In this document: one piece after another, positions 23,713 through 36,137 of the stretch | Position numbering within the stretch: the stretch's first letter is position 1 | Layout: each line of letters begins with the position of its first letter | Assembly: GCF_014356525.2 (NCBI RefSeq) | Contig: NC_052507.1 | Coordinates: 52,014,463-52,078,462 of the forward strand | From: Nilaparvata lugens | Lineage: Eukaryota; Arthropoda; Insecta; Hemiptera; Delphacidae | Direction of reading: 5' to 3' | Length of the DNA stretch: 64,000 nucleotides | Program-made: the position numbers and the translations under genes | The notes under the pieces: model-generated | Told to the model about the DNA's origin: nothing | Databases searched by the model: none | The model's input: the letters and a program-made list of their open reading frames with translations, nothing else

Positions 23713-25195
23713 ATACTTATCCGAATTCGCTTTACATCAATACTTTCTTTAAATTGTAAACAGAAAAAGACTAACCATTTCCATGGTTACAGTCAACGAT
23801 TCAAGTAAACGGAGATTGAAAAAACAGATTTTGGAAATTTGGTCATTCTTTCTGAAACCTGCATGTCTCTACGTCATTGGTAAAAAGATGATGATTTTGA
23901 TTGTTATAAACAATCATTTGGATTGATCAACAATTAAATGATCGATAAAGAACTTTGGATTCAAAATTATTTTCACTTAGTGACCAAGGCACAATCTAGA
24001 AACATAATTTTTATCACATATACATGTGATTGAAAGCCCCAATATGGAACAAAAGAGAGTATGGGGTGATAGTATAACACTCACATTATTAAATGCATTA
24101 TATACAGAAAAAATTGCAATTTGAAAAAATATCTGAAAATATGCCCAACTATTATCTCTCCAGTTATAGGAAAATAGTGTAGAGATTGAAAAGAATTGGA
24201 ATTTACCACACATTATCCTGTTTTAAGTGCATGAGAGAATTCAATTTCTAGAATAGAAATGCCCTCGAAGTTGGTTGAAGAGGTTGTCATCCTTTCGTAG
24301 TCTTTCAAACAGGCATTCAACCGATCTCTTGTCTCATAGAATTATCAAAAGGGATATATTGTAGGATACTTATAGAATAAATTCATATTCATACGTATAC
24401 TTTTCAATTCATGATTCATTTTTATAAAAAAAATTATAATTGGATCATGAAGAGTTGATTTTCCCTTTCACAAATAAATCAAGAAATACATGTTTCACAA
24501 TTAAGCAAGTATTCAATACAATTCTCAATTATTGAGAATTCCCCACGCAGTATGCATGCTTTGATATATATTCGCCCTTATATTTTGTTGTAGTTTCCAA
24601 TTATAAAGATATTCAACCAAAAACTATTTCCTGATCAAGTATGTGAAAACCTTAATTTTCCTGGAAAAAGAGATCCTCCTAAGGGATTAGGCAAGATGTT
24701 CTATTGATTCTACATATAAAATACAGTAAACAGACAACATAAAGGATTGTGAGAGAAATAATATTATAGTACAATCAATGTTTTCACGTTTTTAATTCCT
24801 TATTCAATGATCGATTTATCAAATTCATTAGCATTGAGTAATTGAATTACAAAAGAGCCATGGAAAAGATGTTATTTTTCAATAAGAGAGCAACAGGTAT
24901 TCGATGTGCAGGCTCTTACAAAATCGATCATTCTGAAAGATCCAGCCGTACAAAAGTATTTAATTTCTAGAAAAATTGAAGATAAATATTGTATGAATCG
25001 TAGGAAATGTCGATGGAACTTTAAAGCTATGTACTTTTTGAGAAAAAGACTTACAAAGTTGCTCAATATTTAACATTGAAAAGATAGGAAGAATAGATAT
25101 TAGGAGCACCAATGAAGTCACACCGATCATCTGACTCTGATCATTAAAAGATCGAGATGCGCGTGGCCACTACCTTCTAATTCTAGGTACCTTGA

Positions 25196-25203
25196 TTTAA
25201 ACA
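25196..25203. repeat. Right 8-bp target-site duplication ATTTAAAC
   Basis: It matches 11014-11021 and, with it, brackets the P-like element. Confidence 0.75.
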
Positions 25204-25435
25204 TTTTTGCCAAACCATCGACTTAAATCTTAGACCTCACTTCGCTCGGTCAATTAATTTAGTTGCCAGTTAACAACTGCTTCGAAGAGGTACCTACTCT
25301 CTCTAGATTAGAAGAATATACATCATGCTACAAGACAAACCAGCCTTGTTGAAATATCGCCAAAAGATTTCTCAGTGAGCACCTGTCCTTAGTTCAGTTC
25401 CAAAAATTTAAACTCTAGGCGCTCATTATCTCAAA
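25204..25435 (-). repeat. Dispersed repeat remainder and inverted Helitron fragment
   Basis: Positions 25204-25260 continue the repeat interrupted at 11021 (CTTAGACCTCACTTCGCTCG is shared with 39111-39130). The segment from about 25255 to 25430 resembles the interior of the Helitron at 6380-6660 in reverse complement (GTTGCCAGTTAACAACTG against CAGTTGTTAACTGGCAAC). Confidence 0.55.
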
Positions 25436-26287
25436 AAGTAATGATCGGAAAAATTTTTTCTTGAGAAAACTTTTTAATTTTGAAAGCTTGATGATATACA
25501 AATCGAAAATCTTTGAAAAATATCACCAGTAGAAAGTTTATTTTCAGCCTTTGCACAGCCTTAAGGATAAGGACATCAAAACTATTTTTTTTATAGCAAT
25601 ATTTTTTTGTTGGCAAGAAAGAAAAACAGCTGAATCTACATCATTTTCATAATTTCATATGATGTGATTTGTTGAAAAAATACAAAATCTAAAATAAAAA
25701 TATAGCATAAAAACCTCTACAATAGGTCTTTATCTTTTTTGTGGGTGCCAGTTGCCTTTATAGTTTGTACAAATATCTTAGAACATATAATATTGAAACA
25801 CATTAAGAAAGGTAAAGATCATGTATATTATTTTACAGAGTTGTTTAATCTACTACTACCACAATGTACAATGTATCAGGCTTGTATTATACGTACACTA
25901 CTAGGACACAGAGTTGAGAAACTAGTAAGAACGATAGTGTCCGTGTGTGTTAGTAGCAATTTTGTTTAATGCAATGATTATGGGCGTTAACTAACCAGTT
26001 ATGTCCCAGATCAAGTGTTCCCCTCTAGATCCAAAGTGAAATAAGCGCCATAAGAAATACCCTAAAGTAGTATTATAGTAGCACTAAAGCTACGGTACCT
26101 ACAATACAACGTTAATAGACAGTCTACTAACTTTGCCTAAAATAGTTAATAATTCATTAAAGTGTTTATAAAACATGTCGTCAACGGTGACGATGGAGGG
26201 AAATTACTGCAGTATTCATCTTTCCTCAATAATTTATTGTTGATAGTCTTATCCTTGTGGTTAGACTATGAGTGTGTATCATAAATG
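25436..26287. other. No gene recognised
   Basis: AT-rich DNA. Frames at 25431-25616 (minus) and 25739-25969 (plus) lack recognisable domains and have no splice partners. It may hold upstream or regulatory sequence of the PPIL6 gene, but nothing specific can be pointed to. Confidence 0.4.
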
Positions 26288-27243
26288 AATATCGAGGCAC
26301 CGGGCTTTGCTCGTTATTCATTTATTGATAAACAAAACAAAATTCTTTAAAATGATTTGGGAAAGACTAATATGCACAGCCCAAAACTGTTTCTTCCCCG
26401 AATTTTGATTTATACACTATAAATGGTCCGAAAAGTAGGTTATGTTCCATACACTTGAATTCAGGTCCAATTTCCAATCCAAACATTCGAAAACAGGAAA
26501 GTTCCAATTTAGATGGCTTACAAACCAAATTGAATAACAAAATAACACTCACTAATCACTTAAAACTGTAAAATAATGATTAACTTTGAAAACTCTGATA
26601 TACTTTAATTTAGAATGATATACCATTTTATGTCAACAAATCAGATATTTTGATCAAGTTGATTAAAATTTCTTTCTCATGAGATAAGCTGATTGATTAA
26701 GAGCCCCCAGCAGCTGAGTGCATCTGCTAAAAACGTTTTATGGTTGAAGGATTAAAAGAAAAATGAACTTTTTTGATGAATTTGAAAACATCGCAAAAAT
26801 ATGTTTTTATTTCAGATATAGTTATTATTTTTGATCAATTATGGATAATTTCACCTTTCAAACACTTGAGGTTTCTTTATTTTTTTAGGTCGTGTTTATG
26901 TTTTACAGCTGGCTATACGTCAGTTTATGAATTTCGGGGATGAGATATTTTGATTTTCCACAGACGCACTTGCTCACTCACTTTTTTTCACAGACGACGA
27001 AAGTCTCAGCTGTTTTTCCAAGGATGAATTATCCTTTTAATGTTCTTCAGCGAGTTTTCCCAGGGATGAGACCTAGTGCAATCGAATTTTTATATCATGA
27101 ACCTACTATGTTCCAAATTTCGTGAAAATCGTTAGAGCAGTTTTCGTGATCCGTTGGACATAAATAGCCACATAAATAACCAATAAATAATCATTTAAAT
27201 AGTCAAATATATACAGAAATTGCTCGCTTAATATAATAGGATA
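26288..27243. repeat. Dispersed repeat family A, full-looking copy
   Basis: The left end carries CGAGGCACCGGGCTTTGCTCG and the right end GAAATTGCTCGCTTAATATAATAG. The same two ends and much of the interior recur at 45936-46640 (same orientation) and, inverted, at about 46646-47570. The interior shares GGTCCAATTTCCAATCC-type sequence and the segment around CCTACTATGTTCCAAATTTCGTGAAAATCG. It has no coding capacity. The end structure resembles Helitron-like insect repeats, but the class is not certain. Confidence 0.6.
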
Positions 27244-27357
27244 AATTAATCACAAATACTTTCCAATCAAATCCAATTTTTTTTATTTGAATCATCTTAA
27301 TTTCATGTAATCTGTGTTCTCACATATTCTATTGCAGTTAATTGAAAAGGCAATATT

Positions 27358-30300
27358 ATGAAAAATCAGTGTCCTCCAATCAAGAATATTTCCACTTCTA
27401 TCAATTTGAGAATTGTTGGACTTCTTTCAAGTATTAGTTTTCAAAATGCAAAATACTTTGCTGAGGTAAGCAACTGTACAATGTTTGCTCTAAAATAATC
27501 TTTATATGCAATACTGGTCCTAGTGATAGTGCTGACTTTTTGTTTTTAAAAATTTAAATTGAGTTCAATAGGCCTTATATGTGTAGAATTCAATAATAAT
27601 TATTTTTTTATAAACATTCGTTTAATTATTTTTCGTTTCATTAAACATTCGTTTAATTATTTTTTTGAAACATTCGTTTCAACACTCACGAAGTTGAAAC
27701 ACATTCAAGAAGAAAAGTTGATTCTCAATAATAGAATTGTGAATACTTTTACATAGTGATGTTCCTTGTTTCAGATGCTTTTTACTCATCAAAGATTTAA
27801 ATATAATAAACCACTATACAGATCTTTATTGGAATTTGACTGGATCGAGTATAGATACAAATTAAATAAGGTACCTAAGTCATAAAATTTTCATTTTTGC
27901 CTCATTCTCCTACATTGTACTTAATTAAAATTTAGATCAGTAGATGTGTAATAAATAATTCATAGAATACGGAGCATTCAAAGAAGTAAGGAATAGAAAT
28001 TTCTACAGCCCATTTCTTTTCCAAGAGGAATACATTACTGAGTTAGTTTACCTAGAATGCTTTGCAAGAGTTTCTGATACAAAAGATCGATGAGGATGAC
28101 TCTGTATCGACCAACAATGAAATGTTCACTTTGTGCAAGATGATGCACCACTCACGTACGAGCATGCTCGGGCCCAGTGGAGGCAGCTATTTTAAACTCA
28201 AATTAGGTAGTAAATACGATAGTAAAAACGATACAGCAACAGAATTTTAGATTTACATAATATTCTAGAAAAAACTTCAAGTTTCAGCTTCAAGTTATGT
28301 ATCTTTTCTGAATAAATTATTATTTTATTCAGATAATTTTTTTTAAATTTTTATTTTCCTGAATATGGCAACTATATTTCTTGAAACACTAACATCGTTT
28401 TGTTCTCATTCTAATGACATGAAACATAAGTGTCATCAAATTAAATACAAAATGATTCTAGTTAATTAATTAAATTACTCTGAATTTTGTGAGGTAATAA
28501 TTCATTCTACTCCTCTCAAGTAGGCTTGGAGTGTTGAGACTAATAAAAAATTTACTTATTATTACCCAGTTAGGTATGTCCAATAATAATGTAGCAAGCT
28601 TTTATTTGATAGGTATAGGCCTATACTGTATTAATTTGATATGGTGAGACGTGAGACTCAAACACGCATGCCCGGTTTCACCAAGCCGGGTAAAGACAAT
28701 TGAACATGGTCAAGCCGGGTACGATTTACAAGTTGCACTGCAATATTATGTTCACATAATCATAAAATCACATATTATGTTAATGTTGCAGTGCACTCAT
28801 GGTAAAGCGTACCTATATGACCATGTTCAAATGGCTTGACCGAGCTTGGTAAGACCAGACATCTTGTATATTTGTTAAATGTTAATGCCTAACATTCAGC
28901 AACCTATGCTGTATAAAGAGAATCTCACGACATTTTATTGGTTTTTGATTGGCGCGTTGTGAGCAGAACATAGGAGGACAGGCTTGGGCATTGATCAAAG
29001 ACGTGGCAGTGTTCTGGAATGATGAGCTTCTGGGAAATGACAGTGATCTATTCAAGGTGTTGGTGGGATCGAATCTATTAATGCAAAATGTGCCTGATCG
29101 TTCGGATTTGCTCGCTCTTGCAAACAAGGCTAGAGACGATTACTTCAATAAGGATCCTGATGTAAGGAACATTTTTATTGTAGTCAAAATAGCTTACTGC
29201 TAATGGCTAAAATCATTAATGTAGTGGCGATGGCCTACTATTGAAATAATATTAGCACGGTACAGGATTGATAAACATGGAATATTCAGAATAATTTTTT
29301 CATACAACAACAATAATAATGATTAATTAACTTAAACAACAATAATGGTTCTATTGGTTGTGAGCTTTCTATTGGTTATAGCCTACTGGTTATTTATTGA
29401 GAAATGAAAACTATTATCATTTTTATTATATTGTTTCAGAGGTCGTTTGCATTTTTTGAGATAAGTGAAAACGATGCAGTGATCGGATCATTTGTATTTG
29501 AGGTACCGTGAATAAGTTATTATTTTATTTACTAACTTTAACCTACCTCTATATCTTTCAATGTATTTTTGTTTTCCAGGATATAAGCCTAGGCTATTTT
29601 AGAGAAGCAATTCATATTTTTTAATGTTGATAAGAATATCTCTTTTAGAAAAAGCACATTCATTCTAATAAATGAAAGAATACCATCAAAAAATTGGTTA
29701 ACATTGTTTAGATTCAACGCTACAAAAAGAGTCTAAAGCTGCGTTTACACCAAAGTTATTAACAAAATGTTAATAACTCAATCCTTATAGATTCTATTAC
29801 ATTGAACATAACTTATCATACACATAATGAACATAGAATGTGCTTGTCAAGTTCCATTCAATCTAATAGAATCTATAAGGATTAAGTTATTAATATTTTA
29901 ATAACTTTGGTGTAAACGCAGCTACCTACTAGCTATTCAAAATAATGCTAGTTTGACATCTATTCAATTACCAACTAATAATAATACATTTTAATCAATT
30001 GAAATAATAAAAACCATTTTCCAGCTTTACAGTGATCTACTGCCAGACACCTGTGACAGATTCATGTACCTATGCATAAATCATCCTCTGAAACAGGCAA
30101 AGCAAACTTACACCGGATCAAAGTTACACAGAATCGTAAAAAGTGGCTGGGTTCAAGGAGGAGGTGATGAAAATTTTCTTCCACAATAAAGCTCTATTTT
30201 AATGAGTTACATTTTGGGTTACTTACAATCATAAGTCCCAGAATACAACAGATTATGAATTAAGTTATTAGTATATACGGTATGGGTGTAACTTTATAGG

Positions 30301-32840
30301 TGTTAGTTAAGTAGGGTGGGTATACTGCTCCTCATTTACATTTGGAAGATGATACATTATGGAGAAGGAGGCCTCTTCTTCTCCATACTGGCTCACCAAG
30401 GTGGGAGGATGCAAATTATCCTTAGCCTACTTCAGATGGCGTATACAATCAGTCGAATGAAGCTGTTTCTCTTTGTGAGGATAACAGTGTTAGGCTATAA
30501 TCACATTGGATGGACATGTGCGCAAGTGCACGTGTGAACACGTCTGCAGATGAGAAACAAAATGTGGAAAGAGCGATAGGAACACGTTGTCAATTATTGT
30601 GTGTCGCTGCTTACACTGAACACCACCAGTGCAAGTGCACGCGTTCATTGTGAGTGTTTCTATGGCTCTTTCCACATTTTGTTTCCATCTATCTGCACGC
30701 GTGGTCTGGTCACAGCCTAAAGACTCAACCTGGGTGACACAAGGTGGGTATTGAGAGTATTGCTAAACCGGATACGCATGACACTGTCAACATGGCTGGC
30801 TCTCAACTCAGAGAGAAGCAGTCCCAAAAAACATCTCGCTAAACTCATATCAGTGCGTAAATGAAATCTGCCGTTATTATTTTTTCAATATCCATTTTTA
30901 AGCTTAAATTAATATGTTGTATCAGACTTCAACCTACTAATGTTTTTATCGTATTGCCATTACAAGCGTAGAAGAGGTAGATAAAATTGTTGAAAGATAG
31001 ACATAATCACGCAGATAGTGAGTTAATTTCCTCACTTCTAGTTCAACATTTGTGAATTCAGAAATGAGAAATTAAGGAATGTGGAATGAGAATTTGTGAC
31101 TCAGTAAAAGGAAGATGGATCTGTAAAAAATATATTATTCAAAAGATAGAGACATAAACTAAGAAAACTCAACTAGATTTTTTTCTTATTCCAATGCAGG
31201 AAGGCTGAAATGTGATCGGCTGTATACTCTGTACAAGGACGACTTATGTGAATCTTGCTCTGAAAGGAGTAATAATTATTTCTTATTCACACTTATTTTC
31301 AGATATCGGATTGGAAAATGTCGCTCATCTTCCGGATGAATGTTATGCTGTAGATCATGATCGCAGAGGAATATTATCCCTAGCTAACTGTGGTAAGGAT
31401 ACAAATGGCACCCAGTTTTTCATAAATTTCAATCCTGCTCCCTGGATGGATACTTACTATGTTGCTATAGGGTAAGTTATATTACAAATTTAATATTATT
31501 GTATAAGTTTATTGCTCAAGAATCTCAATTATTATCTTTGACTTTCCAATAAATCTATCTTGTATCTTTCATTTACGTCACACACCACTAATTGAAAATA
31601 ATTTATAAAAAATATTTTACTACTATTACCTACCTTTTGAGGTAGGCTACAATTTTCACCTATTTAAGCGTTTGGAAATTATTAAATAATTTTTCTCACA
31701 ATAAATACTAATTACCCTAGCCGTATAGTTTGGCGATCTACGCCACAGTTGATATAGTTCATAATTGGAATTATTTGGCTTTATCTGTATAATTATATGG
31801 TTCCGACTACAATAATTTTCCTATTACCTAGTAGACTCAGTAAATGTAACGTATATCATGCTTAACGATAACTTGTTCCCTCTTTTGCTCCAAAACTTTA
31901 GTAAATTTAATTGATTAGTATGTTTCGAGTTTTATTAATTCATTTTTGCATTTTTTCCAGCCGCATAATTGAAGGTCATTCTCTGCTACAGCATATAGAA
32001 AACGCGAAAACCTACTACGAAAGTCCTTGTTCGAGTTTTGTGATAACTAACAGTGGTGTCCTGCCATATGGTAAAGGTACAAAAGTTCGTACAGACTTCA
32101 TAAACGAAACCATCCATCTTATACACGACAGATTCAAATTTTCAATTCGACAACAAAATTTGAATTTGATTCAGAACAAATTGACAACTGTTTCTAAATT
32201 TGAGAGCGATCAGAGAAGGATTAGAAGTCGTAAAGTTCTGGGGATTGATAAGGAGGCGGAGGCTGTACTGAACATACTAGACCAACACATGTTGGATGTA
32301 CATGTGGTGGAAAATATTTTGGAGAAAATTTTGTTGAACACGTTTTTAGCTGCCGCGGTTCATGAAGTACATCCCGATACAAAATACTCGAACCAAGTGT
32401 CGTCATCTGAGATGTCGATAGGGAGATACAACTTGGACCTCTATTCTGAGCCGCTGTTGAGAGCTAGTCTTCTAAAGTCGTTTCTCAGGATATGCTACGA
32501 GCGGGGATTCCTTGAAAGTCCATCACCAGACTATGTGAGCGAGAAGGAGATGAAGTCGTGGGACTTGTGTGAGCCATCGTCGGACACCACCATCAACTAC
32601 ATCCTCAACTGTGTGATGAAAGCTGTAGGCGACCAGTGCTCTCTAGCGGAGGATCGAAGAGACGTCACTTCCATTATCGATAGGCTGATTTGTGAGGTGA
32701 CTGATATAGCCGACTTGTCCGAGTATGAAGCGGCTGTTCGAGACCAGGCGAAAATATTTCTTAGTGGTGTGTTCAAAGAGGCTGTGGATCGGTTCATGTC
32801 CCTAAGTGACTCAACTATGGAATTCAGGTTCACTCTGTAG
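27358..32840 (+). CDS. PPIL6: PPIL6-like cyclophilin with long C-terminal extension (7 exons)
   Basis: Exons: 27358-27465, 27775-27870, 28967-29161, 29440-29502, 30025-30163, 31303-31471 and 31961-32840 (stop TAG). All junctions are GT-AG and phases agree, giving 549 residues. The first 36 residues (LRIVGLLSSISFQNAKYFAE) match the N-terminal region peculiar to PPIL6. The cyclophilin domain runs from about residue 135 to 293, including LHRIVKSGWVQGG (Arg and Gln of the peptidyl-prolyl isomerase site retained), NGTQFFINFNPAPWMD and GRIIEGHSLLQHIE. The conserved Phe after HRI is Trp, and the active-site His after WMD is Tyr, so catalysis may be weak; PPIL6 proteins are generally considered atypical. 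Residues ~294-549 form a helical extension that vertebrate PPIL6 (about 311 residues) lacks, with no domain recognised. The ATG was chosen because it opens the conserved N-terminus. It is convergent with DNA-PKcs. Confidence 0.85.
28655..28862. repeat. MITE-like hairpin in PPIL6 intron 2
   Basis: Left sequence ACCAAGCCGGGTAAAGAC ... GAACATGGTCAAGCCGGG pairs with right GGCTTGACCGAGCTTGGT preceded by ACCATGTTCAA. The core GCACTGCAATATTATGTT pairs with the reverse-complement AATGTTGCAGTGC region. The whole ~208 bp can fold into one long imperfect hairpin. It has no coding capacity. Confidence 0.6.
29743..29923. repeat. MITE with ~70-bp inverted arms in PPIL6 intron 4
   Basis: AGCTGCGTTTACACCAAAGT at the left end is matched in reverse complement by ACTTTGGTGTAAACGCAGCT at the right end. 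The pairing continues through TTATAGATTCTATTA on both sides with few differences. This is a compact ~180-bp palindromic MITE. Confidence 0.75.
30490..30722. repeat. MITE-like inverted repeat in PPIL6 intron 5
   Basis: ACAAAATGTGGAAAGAGC at about 30558 returns as GCTCTTTCCACATTTTGT at about 30665. The outer ends (TTAGGCTATAATCACA and GGTCACAGCCTAA) are also inverted. The arms are diverged in between. It is classed as a MITE on structure only. Confidence 0.5.
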
Positions 32841-32903
32841 CATCAGTTAAATGCTGCCTTCATGTTTCACGAGAAAGAAGATATATTTTGTTTGAAAAAA
32901 TCG

Positions 32904-32909
32904 ATTAAA
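32904..32909 (+). promoter_or_regulatory. Candidate polyadenylation signal of the PPIL6 gene
   Basis: ATTAAA lies 64 bases after the stop codon. Other A-rich hexamers follow within 150 bases, so the cleavage site is not certain. Confidence 0.35.
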
Positions 32910-33107
32910 TAATTAGTCCAAATTATGTAAATGTGAGTATGAAATTTGTATTTTAATCAAAATTACTAAATGAATGTTTTGTGTAAAAAACCTTCAAACT
33001 GATTTCTTCAAATATAATATTGTGTCCGAATATGAATATAAAATGTGTATTTTTATAAAATAACTGTGTATTTATTTGGATACAAGTAATATACGGTACT
33101 GTAAATA

Positions 33108-33134
33108 CTAGTAGTTCTGTGAACAGTAGACCTC
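33108..33134 (+). repeat. Short dispersed motif shared with 8449-8475
   Basis: CTAGTAGTTCTGTGAACAGT and the following AGACCTC occur at both places. This suggests the end of an interspersed repeat that is otherwise not delimited here. Confidence 0.5.
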
Positions 33135-33170
33135 ACGCAGTATTCTCATCCACAAGTACCTGATTGAAAC

Positions 33171-36057
33171 CAAGGTACCTAGAATAGAAGGTACTGGGCC
33201 CGCGCATCTCGATCTTTCAATGATCAGAGTCAGATGATCGGTGTGACGTCATTGGTGCTCTAAATATCTATTCTTCCTATCTTTTCAATGTTAAATTGAG
33301 CAACTTTGTAAGTCTTTTTCTCAAAAAGTACATAACTTTTAAGTCCCATCGACATTCCCTACGTTTTATACAATATCTATCTTCAATTTTTTTTAGAAAT
33401 TCAATACTTTTGGACGGCTGGATCTTTCAGAATGATCGGTTTTGTAAGAGCCTTCAAATCGAATACCTGTTGCTTTCTTACTGTATTGAAAATTAACATG
33501 CTTTCCCCTGGCTCTTTTGCAATTTATTCAATTACTCAATGCTAATGAATTTGATAAATCGATCATTGAATAAGGAATTAAAAACGTGAAAACATTAATT
33601 AGATTATAGGCCTAATATTATTTCTCTCAAAATCCTTTATCTTGTCTGTGTACTGTATATTATATGTAGAATCAATAGAACATATTGCCTAATCCCTCAA
33701 GAGGATCTCTTTTTTCAGGAAAATTATGGCTTTCACATTCTTGATCAGAAAATAGTTTTCTGGTTGAATCTCTCTAATTGGGAACTACAACAAAATATAA
33801 GGGCGAATATATATATATATATATATATATATTAAAGCATGCATACCGCGTGGGGACTTCACAATAATTGAGTAATGTATTGAATACATGCTCTCGTATT
33901 GTGAAACACCTACTGTATCATTTATTTATCATTTTTTAGAGGAATTCTCAATTGATACTTGTTCTCTTCTTGCAAAACTCTCATTTTTTATTTATTTGTG
34001 AAAGGGAAAATCAACTCTTCATGATCCAATAATAATGTATTTAATGAAAATGAATCATACATTGAAAAGTATATGTATGAATATGGATTCATACTATAAG
34101 TATCCTACAATATATTCCTTCAAATAAACTTGATAATTCTATAAGACAAGTGATCGGTTGAATGCCTGTTTGAAAGACTACGAAAGGATGACAATATCTT
34201 CAACCAACTCGGAGGGCATTTCTATTCTAGAAATTAAACTCTCATACACTTAAAACAGGATAATGTGTGGTGAATTCCAAGTTTGTTCAATCTCCACATT
34301 ATTTTTCTATAACCGGAGAGATATTTAACCGGAGGTTGGGCATATTTAAAGATATTTTTTCAAATTGAAATTCATTCAGTTTATGATGCATTAATGATGT
34401 GAGTGTTGTTATACTATCACCCCATACTCTCTTTTGTTCCATATTGGAGCTTTCTTTCTACCACATAGAGTGATGTATATTATGTGATAAGAATTATGTT
34501 TCTAAATTGTGCCTTGATCACTGAGTAGAAATAATTTTGAATCCAAAGTTCTTTATCGAAAATTCAATTGAAATTTAATTGTTGATCAATCCAATTGATT
34601 GTTTATAACAAAAAAATCATAATATAATATCATAAGGAAGGAAAATGGTGCGCTTACCATCTTCATCCATTGATCATGCACATTCTCCTTCTGATGGAAT
34701 GCCCTGCACTAACAACCTTTATTCTCTGTAACTTTATTCTATTGGTATTAGAATCAGTTTTGAAAGGATATATATTGTTCTTCAATGTTGTTTTCCATCA
34801 CGAACTGCTTACTATTAAATCACTTTTAGCTATTAGAAAAAACGACTAGCAGTCAGATATTTTCTAATAGCAAAAAGTGATATATATTGGTTGAGTTTGC
34901 AGAAGAATATCACAATGAACAAAGGAAACAGCTCGAATGTGTACAACGTAATAAATAACGAGAAAGCTCAAGATAACTATTAAAGTATTCAAGCCAAGCC
35001 TAATTATTATGATGATAAAACAGTGATTGAAAAAAAATAGGCCTATATTATCATTCAAAGTATTACTAGGAGAAATAGGCTACATTCAGTACTGTTTTTC
35101 AACTTTATAATTGTTGGGATATTAAAACTTTGAATAAAAACCGCCAGTAGAAAACCTTTGAAGCTATTCATGTTTTCAAATGCTGCCAAATTAATTCATT
35201 CATTCCTCCTACGAGTATCCCTTCTCGTAGTATCAAATGAAAGTTCTCAATCTTCAAACCGGTATACCCTTACATTACCGAGCATTCTGGAAGATCTAGG
35301 AGTTCAAGAGTGATGAATTTCTAAAAAAAATTGAAAATAAATATTGTATAAATCGTAGGAGATGTCGATAAGACTTGAAAGTTATGTAATTTTTAGGAAA
35401 AGACTTACAAAGTTACTCGAGAAAAATAAATATAATTATTGTATATGACCGTAACGCACTAATATCACCTGGTTAAAGTATGTGGATATGTGTAAATAAT
35501 TTTTCCTGAATTAAGAGTGCACTCTTGAAGGATTTAAGATGTTGAACCGGCAAGATGTTCCACTGATTCTATGTAATAATATACAGTAGGCTACACAGAC
35601 AAGATATCAACGATTTTGAGAGAAATAATATTATACTCTAATTAATGTTTTCACGTTTTTTATTCCTTATTCAATGATCGATTTATCAAATTCATTAGCA
35701 TTGAGTAATTGAATTACAAAAGAGCCAGGAAAAGCATGTTAATTTTTAATAAGAGAGCAACAGGTATTCGATGTGCAGGCTCTTACAAAATCGATCATTC
35801 TGAAAGATCCAGCCGTCCAAAAGTATTGAATTTCTAAACAAATTGAAGATAAATATTGTATAAATCTTAGGGAATGTCGATAGGACTTAAAATTTATTTA
35901 CTTTTTGAGAAAAAGACTTACAAAGTTGTTCAATTTAACATTGAAAAGATAGGAAGAATAGACTTTTAGAGCACCAATGACGTCACACCGACCAGCTGGT
36001 TTGGATTTGTTACTGCGCATCTTTTCGTGGCCACTACCTTGTATTCTAGGTAGATTA
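33171..36057. mobile_element. Internally deleted copy of the P-like element
   Basis: It is flanked by its own 8-bp duplication ATTGAAAC (33163-33170 and 36058-36065). The ends, read inward, are CAAGGTACCTAG and TAATCTACCTAG, matching the terminal sequence of the element at 11022-25195. The half 33171-~34620 corresponds to ~23888-25195 in reverse, and ~34650-36057 corresponds to 11022-~12412 in reverse, so it lies in the opposite orientation. The transposase region and all nested insertions are absent. The junction lies at about 34620-34650. A TA microsatellite at 33810-33832 differs from the other copy. It has no coding capacity. Confidence 0.75.
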
Positions 36058-36137
36058 ATTGAAACTATAGACCTTATGGAAATACAGCAATAGACTGGCT
36101 TCTCCACACATCTGTGTAATCACTTGTCAGCTGATTT

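Larger units (their letters stand above)
11022..25195 (-). mobile_element. Giant P-like (THAP transposase) DNA transposon, inflated by nested insertions
   Basis: The ends are inverted: CATGTACCTAGAAT at the left and, read inward from the right, CAAGGTACCTAGAAT. Similarity between the two ends extends for about 500 bp (11022-~11540 against ~24690-25195). It is flanked by the 8-bp duplication ATTTAAAC; P and hAT superfamilies both make 8-bp duplications. The remains of a THAP-domain transposase at 22722-23712, read inward from the right end, favour the P superfamily. Relative to a second copy at 33171-36057, everything between about 12412 and 23888 is extra here: the transposase remnant, a minisatellite-bearing block, a Gypsy element and an LTR element inside that. 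Most of the transposase C-terminal coding sequence was not found. The element is almost certainly immobile by itself. Confidence 0.7.

Noticed and set aside
29149..29170. Continuation of PPIL6 exon 3 past GATCCTGAT
   Set aside because: A GTAAGG donor follows in phase and the downstream frame stops after 14 codons without matching PPIL6, whereas exon 4 continues the match.
31911..31960. Independent start (MISMFRVLL...) for the ORF ending at 32840
   Set aside because: This stretch is intron: a pyrimidine-rich acceptor ends at 31960 and the exon completes the cyclophilin glycine codon in phase, so the ORF is the last exon of PPIL6.
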